Source of the DNA: Lachnotalea sp041821265
Lineage (GTDB): Bacteria; Bacillota; Clostridia; Lachnospirales; Lachnospiraceae
Direction of reading: 5' to 3'
NCBI GenBank assembly: GCA_041821265.1
Contig: JBGUEQ010000004.1
Coordinates: 67,295-131,294 of the forward strand
DNA length: 64,000 nucleotides
Shown here: piece after piece, positions 60,292 through 64,000 of the stretch
How positions within the stretch are numbered: the stretch's first letter is position 1
How the letters are laid out: each line of letters opens with the position of its first letter
Position numbers and translations under genes: made by a program
The notes under the pieces: model-generated
What the model saw: the letters and a program-made list of their open reading frames with translations, nothing else
The model's database searches: none
What the model was told of the DNA's origin: nothing

Positions 60292-61302
60292 TTAGTATTT
60301 TCCAGCGTTAGCTGCTTCCTCTATACTAACTGCTACTGCTACTGTCATACCAACCATTGGGTTGTTTCCAGCGCCGATAAGTCCCATCATTTCAACATGA
60401 GCTGGAACTGATGAAGAACCTGCAAATTGTGCATCTGAATGCATACGTCCCATTGTATCAGTCATACCGTATGAAGCTGGGCCTGCACCCATATTATCTG
60501 GATGAAGCGTTCTACCAGTACCACCACCTGAAGCAACTGAGAAATATTTCTTTCCTTGTTCGATACATTCTTTTTTGTATGTACCTGCAACTGGATGTTG
60601 GAATCTTGTAGGATTAGTTGAGTTACCTGTAATAGACACATCAACGCCTTCTTTATGCATAATTGCAACACCTTCTGTAACATCATCTGCGCCATAGCAA
60701 TTAACTTTAGCACGAAGACCTGTTGAATATGCTTTTCTAAATACTTCTTTTACTTCACCTGTGTAATAATCCATTTTTGTTTCTACAAATGTAAATCCGT
60801 TGATTCTTGAGATTACCTGAGCTGCATCTTTACCAAGACCATTTAAAATTACACGTAAAGGCTCTTTACGTACTTTGTTAGCTTTTTCAGCAATTCCGAT
60901 AGCACCTTCAGCTGCTGCAAATGATTCATGACCTGCTAAGAATGCGAAACATTTCGTCTCTTCTTCTAGTAACATTTTACCAAGATTACCATGTCCTAAA
61001 CCTACTTTACGTTGGTCTGCAACGGAACCTGGAATACAAAATGACTGAAGTCCTTCTCCAATAGCTGCTGCTGCATCGGAAGCTTTTCTACATCCTTTTT
61101 TGATTGCAATCGCAGCGCCTACAACATAAGCCCATTTTGCATTTTCAAAACAGATAGATTGAATTGCTTCAACTTGGCTGTATACATCTAATCCTGCATC
61201 TTTTGTTATTTTTTCAGCTTCTTCAATAGAAGAAATTCCATAGCTGTTTAATACTTCATCAATTTGTTTAATTCTTCTTTCATATGATTCAAATAAAGCC
61301 AT
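60292..61302 (-). CDS. GGGtGRT protein
   Basis: 336 residues; the family is named after the motif seen here in SVASGGGTGRTLHPDNMG (~260). GAAIAIKKGCRKASDAAAAI and FLAGHESFAAAEGAIGIAEK lie earlier. It always occurs beside a NifU-like scaffold in anaerobic Firmicutes; the proposed role is in Fe-S or related cofactor chemistry, not proven. The last two residues and stop are encoded by prophage DNA (AGKY instead of the ancestral AGKF). AAGGAGG precedes the start. Confidence 0.92.
   Translation of the reverse strand: MALFESYERRIKQIDEVLNSYGISSIEEAEKITKDAGLDVYSQVEAIQSICFENAKWAYVVGAAIAIKKGCRKASDAAAAIGEGLQSFCIPGSVADQRKVGLGHGNLGKMLLEEETKCFAFLAGHESFAAAEGAIGIAEKANKVRKEPLRVILNGLGKDAAQVISRINGFTFVETKMDYYTGEVKEVFRKAYSTGLRAKVNCYGADDVTEGVAIMHKEGVDVSITGNSTNPTRFQHPVAGTYKKECIEQGKKYFSVASGGGTGRTLHPDNMGAGPASYGMTDTMGRMHSDAQFAGSSSVPAHVEMMGLIGAGNNPMVGMTVAVAVSIEEAANAGKY
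60302..60325. repeat. attR core
   Basis: Identical to 25872-25895. To its left, phage DNA supplies the codons Lys-Tyr-stop that finish the GGGtGRT gene. Confidence 0.92.
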
Positions 61303-61321
61303 TTTTTATTTCCTCCTTCTA

Positions 61322-62014
61322 CTATTCTGCTCTAGGGTCAATAATCTTAACTGCATCGTCAACACGACCATACTGACCTTTTGCTTTTTCGTAAGCTGTT
61401 GTTGGGTCATCACCTTTTTTGATAAAGTCTGTCATCTTACCAAGACTTACGTACTGGTAACCAATGATATTGTCCTCTTCATCAAGAGCAATTCCTGTAA
61501 CATATCCTTCAGCCATTTCAAGGTAACGAGGGCCTTTTTTAAGTGTTCCGTACATCGTACCAACCTGTGATCTAAGACCTTTTCCTAAATCTTCAAGTCC
61601 AGCACCAATTGGAAGTCCACCTTCTGAGAAAGCTGACTGAGTTCTTCCGTAAGCAATCTGTAAGAATAATTCTCTCATTGCTGTATTAATAGCATCACAT
61701 ACTAAATCTGTATTTAAAGCTTCAAGTAATGTTCTTCCTGGTAAAATTTCAGCTGCCATAGCTGCTGAATGTGTCATACCTGAACAACCAATTGTTTCAA
61801 CTAATGCTTCCTGAATAATACCTTCTTTAACATTAAGAGTTAATTTACAAGCTCCCTGTTGTGGAGCACACCAACCAACACCATGTGTTAAACCTGATAT
61901 ATCTGTTATTTCTTTCGATTTAACCCATTTTCCTTCTTCAGGAATTGGTGCAGCACCATGATTAACGCCTTGTGCTACTGTACACATTGTTTCTACTTCA
62001 TGTGAATAAATCAT
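61322..62014 (-). CDS. NifU-like iron-sulfur scaffold-type protein
   Basis: 230 residues. Cysteines placed like NifU/IscU ligands occur in VGWCAPQQGACKLTL (~48-56) and ETIGCSGMTHSA (~77), within a NifU_N-like fold; CTVAQGVNHGAAPIPEEG opens the chain. It lies 19 bases upstream of the GGGtGRT gene as first gene of the operon. Confidence 0.82.
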   Translation of the reverse strand: MIYSHEVETMCTVAQGVNHGAAPIPEEGKWVKSKEITDISGLTHGVGWCAPQQGACKLTLNVKEGIIQEALVETIGCSGMTHSAAMAAEILPGRTLLEALNTDLVCDAINTAMRELFLQIAYGRTQSAFSEGGLPIGAGLEDLGKGLRSQVGTMYGTLKKGPRYLEMAEGYVTGIALDEEDNIIGYQYVSLGKMTDFIKKGDDPTTAYEKAKGQYGRVDDAVKIIDPRAE

Positions 62015-62200
62015 TATAAGACTCCTTTCAAATATGTAATCAATTTGTTGATAATATTACCTTCTGTGAAGGGATTTATTTAACCGTCTGCATGATATTA
62101 ACTTTGATATTTATTTAACACCACACTTGTATTCATTTTCTCATAAATTCGACAATTAGTCTAGCTGTTTTTTTATTTTTATTTTCTTAATACACTTACC

Positions 62201-62254
62201 AGATAGAGAAGTCATACAACGTTTTCTAATAAATCGTGTATAACTTCTCTATCT
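62201..62254. terminator. Hairpin after the lactonase-family gene
   Basis: AGATAGAGAAGT...ACTTCTCTATCT with further pairing (ATACA/TGTAT) around a 13-base loop. The T-run on the minus strand is poor, so termination may be imperfect. Confidence 0.55.
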
Positions 62255-62264
62255 GATTCCAATA

Positions 62265-63320
62265 CTATTCAGCAACTTTTGCCACTAAAACACAATTTGG
62301 TGTATCAATCTGTATTGGCTTGCCTTTCATTATGAGTACACCTTTTTGATAATCTACTGTAAATATCGTAATAGTATTGGATTCATGGTTTAATGACATT
62401 AGATGCTTTCCATCTGGAAAGAATTCAATATCTTTTGGATATTCACCACTGATTGGTAAAACATTCAGCTTTTCTAGCATTCCATTTGAATGGTCAATTT
62501 TAAAAATTCCGACACTATCATCCCCCGCATTAGAACAGAATAGATAGTTATTATCTGGTGAAAATTTAATTGCCGCTGCCGCACATCCATCATCACAATG
62601 AGCTTCCGCCGTTGATATTGTTTGTATTAAATTAAAATCAGGACCTTTTTCTGTGCTAGAATAACTGTATACATTGATATAATTCTTAAGCTCACATATT
62701 AAATATGCATACTTACCATCTTTGCTAAAAGTTAACATTTTAGGAGCTGATTCTATTTCACATCTTAAGAAATCAACTAATTTAATCTTACCTGTTTCTT
62801 TATTAAAGCTGTATATTTTAACATGATCAACACCTAAATCTACCGCACACAAATATTTTGAATCTGGGGTTAGTGTAGTACAACTTACATGTGGTCTAAA
62901 GTTACGTTCTGCTATACTTCCAAGTCCCTTATGAAAAATATCATCACATATTTTCCCAACACTCCCGTCTTCATTTAGTTTAAGTACGGTTACTTTACCA
63001 TCATGATATCCTGCAACAAATAAGTAATTATCCTCAATATCAGTTTCCAGATAACATCCTCTCATGCCGTCCGTTGTAGCTCCATTAATTACTTTCAGAT
63101 CACCATCTGGTAAAATTGAATATGATTTAACACCTTCATCTGCGATAGAATATAAATATTTTCCATTCGACGATATTGTCATATTGGAAGGGTTGTTTAT
63201 CTCCTCAACTCTTCTTTCTACCATTGTTCCTGCTTTTACATCCAAATCATAAATATGAATCCCCAAACTATTTCCATGTGTATAAGTACCTACATATGCA
63301 ACATATTTCTCGTTTTTCAT
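62265..63320 (-). CDS. Lactonase-family seven-bladed beta-propeller protein
   Basis: 351 residues from ATG 63320 (MKNEKYVAYV), set by GGAGG; an ATG seven codons upstream overlaps that site. Repeated blade motifs such as MTISSNGKYLYSIAD, CTTLTPDSKYLCAVDLG, IKFSPDNNYLFCSNAGDDSV and IEFFPDGKHLMSLNHES match the 6-phosphogluconolactonase/YkgB-like family. Substrate is inferred only. A palindromic operator lies 35 bases upstream. Confidence 0.85.
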   Translation of the reverse strand: MKNEKYVAYVGTYTHGNSLGIHIYDLDVKAGTMVERRVEEINNPSNMTISSNGKYLYSIADEGVKSYSILPDGDLKVINGATTDGMRGCYLETDIEDNYLFVAGYHDGKVTVLKLNEDGSVGKICDDIFHKGLGSIAERNFRPHVSCTTLTPDSKYLCAVDLGVDHVKIYSFNKETGKIKLVDFLRCEIESAPKMLTFSKDGKYAYLICELKNYINVYSYSSTEKGPDFNLIQTISTAEAHCDDGCAAAAIKFSPDNNYLFCSNAGDDSVGIFKIDHSNGMLEKLNVLPISGEYPKDIEFFPDGKHLMSLNHESNTITIFTVDYQKGVLIMKGKPIQIDTPNCVLVAKVAE

Positions 63321-63354
63321 GTCAACTTCCTCCATAAACATTTATAAATTAATC

Positions 63355-63385
63355 AAATTATAGGTTACAATTGTACCTATAATTT
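63355..63385. promoter_or_regulatory. Palindromic operator upstream of the lactonase-family gene
   Basis: AAATTATAGGT and ACCTATAATTT, perfect 11-bp arms around TACAATTGT (itself nearly palindromic). Position between promoter and start suggests a repressor site. Confidence 0.55.
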
Positions 63386-63512
63386 TTAGTAACAATTTAG
63401 TCACTAAAATGCCATTTTACAACAATTTTGCTTTTACATATAACGTTATATTAACACATTTTCATCGATTTGTTAATATAAATTTTTATATTAACATTTT
63501 ACATATTTTCTT
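63386..63512. other. AT-rich gap
   Basis: No gene seen; presumably contains the promoter of the lactonase-family gene. Confidence 0.4.
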
Positions 63513-63860
63513 TTAATTTTTGCTAGGTTTAATCTCTAGTATCCCTAAAAACACTAGTAAAATTATTATAATTAACGGATATAATACATTTGTTATATCC
63601 CAATATTTATAAATACATGCACCTATTTGCTGCAAAATCATTATTATAATTTCTATTTTAATACAATACTTAATTAAATATTTCAACCTTACCTTAAAAA
63701 TATCTGTTTTAGAAACGGGCACCCATTTTAGTTTTTCATAAATAGTAATTTGCTTTCCATTTTCTTTAATCTTCATATATGGTTGCACTTTTAAGTAAAC
63801 CGACATTCCTAGAAGGTTTAAAACTATTATTGCAGTAATTAGTGTCTGCTGATTAAGCAA
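63513..63860 (-). CDS. Membrane protein, possibly truncated at its N-terminus
   Basis: Up to 115 residues with an N-terminal and two C-terminal hydrophobic segments (IIIMILQQIGACIY, YPLIIIILLVFLGILEI) and a middle YEKLKWVPVSKTDIFKVRLK. No good start is seen: TTG 63860 lacks a ribosome site and overlaps the stop of the neighbouring frame; ATG 63806 is poor too. I infer a 5'-truncated gene. No family recognised with confidence. Confidence 0.45.
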   Translation of the reverse strand: MLNQQTLITAIIVLNLLGMSVYLKVQPYMKIKENGKQITIYEKLKWVPVSKTDIFKVRLKYLIKYCIKIEIIIMILQQIGACIYKYWDITNVLYPLIIIILLVFLGILEIKPSKN

Positions 63861-64000
63861 CTTTTGGGCTTAATTCAGCAGTATTGCACGTGAAAATTTC
63901 CAAAAGAAAAAATAGCGCAAAAAGTATTTGTGCCTGAATCTTGAAAAGATTCGTCACAAATACAGATAATGCGATAGCGGTCAACGTTGTTTCTTTAAGC
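63853..64000 (-). CDS. C-terminal fragment of an unidentified gene (window edge)
   Basis: A frame entering from the right edge and stopping at 63853, 48 residues: LKETTLTAIALSVFVTNLFK, hydrophobic ILFALFFLLEIF, ending NTAELSPKVA. Codon use is normal. It may be the end of a transposase whose insertion cut the adjacent gene, but this cannot be told from the fragment. Confidence 0.4.
   Translation of the reverse strand, partial: LKETTLTAIALSVFVTNLFKIQAQILFALFFLLEIFTCNTAELSPKVA

Larger units (their letters stand above)
25872..60325. mobile_element. HK97-type siphophage prophage, ~34.4 kb
   Basis: Bounded by a 24-bp direct repeat inside the 3' end of the GGGtGRT gene, with a tyrosine integrase beside the right end. 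It contains full packaging, head, tail, lysis, repressor and early modules with no broken phage gene that I can see, so it may be inducible. Unusual content is an HUH Rep protein, ParA and ParB-like proteins, and three cargo loci. The phage reconstitutes the host reading frame at attR. Confidence 0.95.

Noticed and set aside
25872..60325. A reverse transcriptase, Avd protein or template repeat for a full DGR.
   Set aside because: I looked for RT motifs and for a second copy of the tip gene's 3' end across the prophage and saw none.

Overview
The window looks like the chromosome of a low-GC Gram-positive clostridium, most likely a Lachnospiraceae member close to the Lachnoclostridium (Clostridium) phytofermentans group. 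The reasons are AT-rich DNA with strong Shine-Dalgarno sites, ATP-type PEP carboxykinase, a GGGtGRT protein paired with a NifU-like scaffold protein, a T-box upstream of pheST, and a SpoIID-type protein. This placement is inferred from protein families, not from a database match.

Positions 1-25871 are host DNA. In order they hold the start of an EF-G-like GTPase; an aromatic amino-acid set (DAHP synthase, prephenate dehydrogenase, EPSP synthase); a PilZ protein with queA; pheS-pheT behind a T-box; a YihY-type membrane protein; a SpoIID-domain protein; a broken glycosyltransferase; a probable 6S RNA; pckA; leuC-leuD with a divergent LysR regulator; ilvN-ilvC; a tyrosine/aspartate-repeat lipoprotein; and an MFS plus ZIP transporter pair. 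Host DNA resumes at 60302 with the GGGtGRT/scaffold operon, a beta-propeller lactonase-family protein and two fragments at the right edge.

Positions 25872-60325 are a complete-looking 34.4 kb HK97-type siphophage prophage inserted in the last codons of the GGGtGRT gene. A 24-bp core repeat marks both ends. The phage copy rebuilds the gene's C-terminus (ending AGKY in place of AGKF), while the gene's original terminator is left 34 kb away beside attL. Nearly all phage genes run leftward: a lysogeny block (integrase, SHOCT protein, two XRE regulators) at the right; early genes; then HNH, terminase, portal, protease, capsid, connectors, tail, tape measure, baseplate, a C-type-lectin-like tip protein, holin-type genes and two lysins.

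The early region is the most unusual part. It combines an HUH-type (rolling-circle-like) replication protein, a two-OB SSB-like protein, ParA and a long ParB-like protein. The leader of rep carries a countertranscript promoter and terminator plus mutually exclusive hairpins ending in an attenuator, which is the logic of plasmid copy-number control. A 20-nt sequence containing a perfect palindrome occurs twice in the prophage, once inside the parB-like gene, and is a candidate parS. Together these suggest a phage-plasmid-like maintenance module within a tailed prophage.

Three AT-rich cargo loci are set into the phage: a TIR-like protein beside attL, a DUF4062 protein with a membrane partner under its own promoter, and a lone multi-pass membrane protein under its own promoter. 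They are candidates for defence or superinfection exclusion. Other notable features are a -1 frameshift site joining a duplicated tail-assembly chaperone to its extension, and a DGR-like tip protein with no reverse transcriptase in the prophage.
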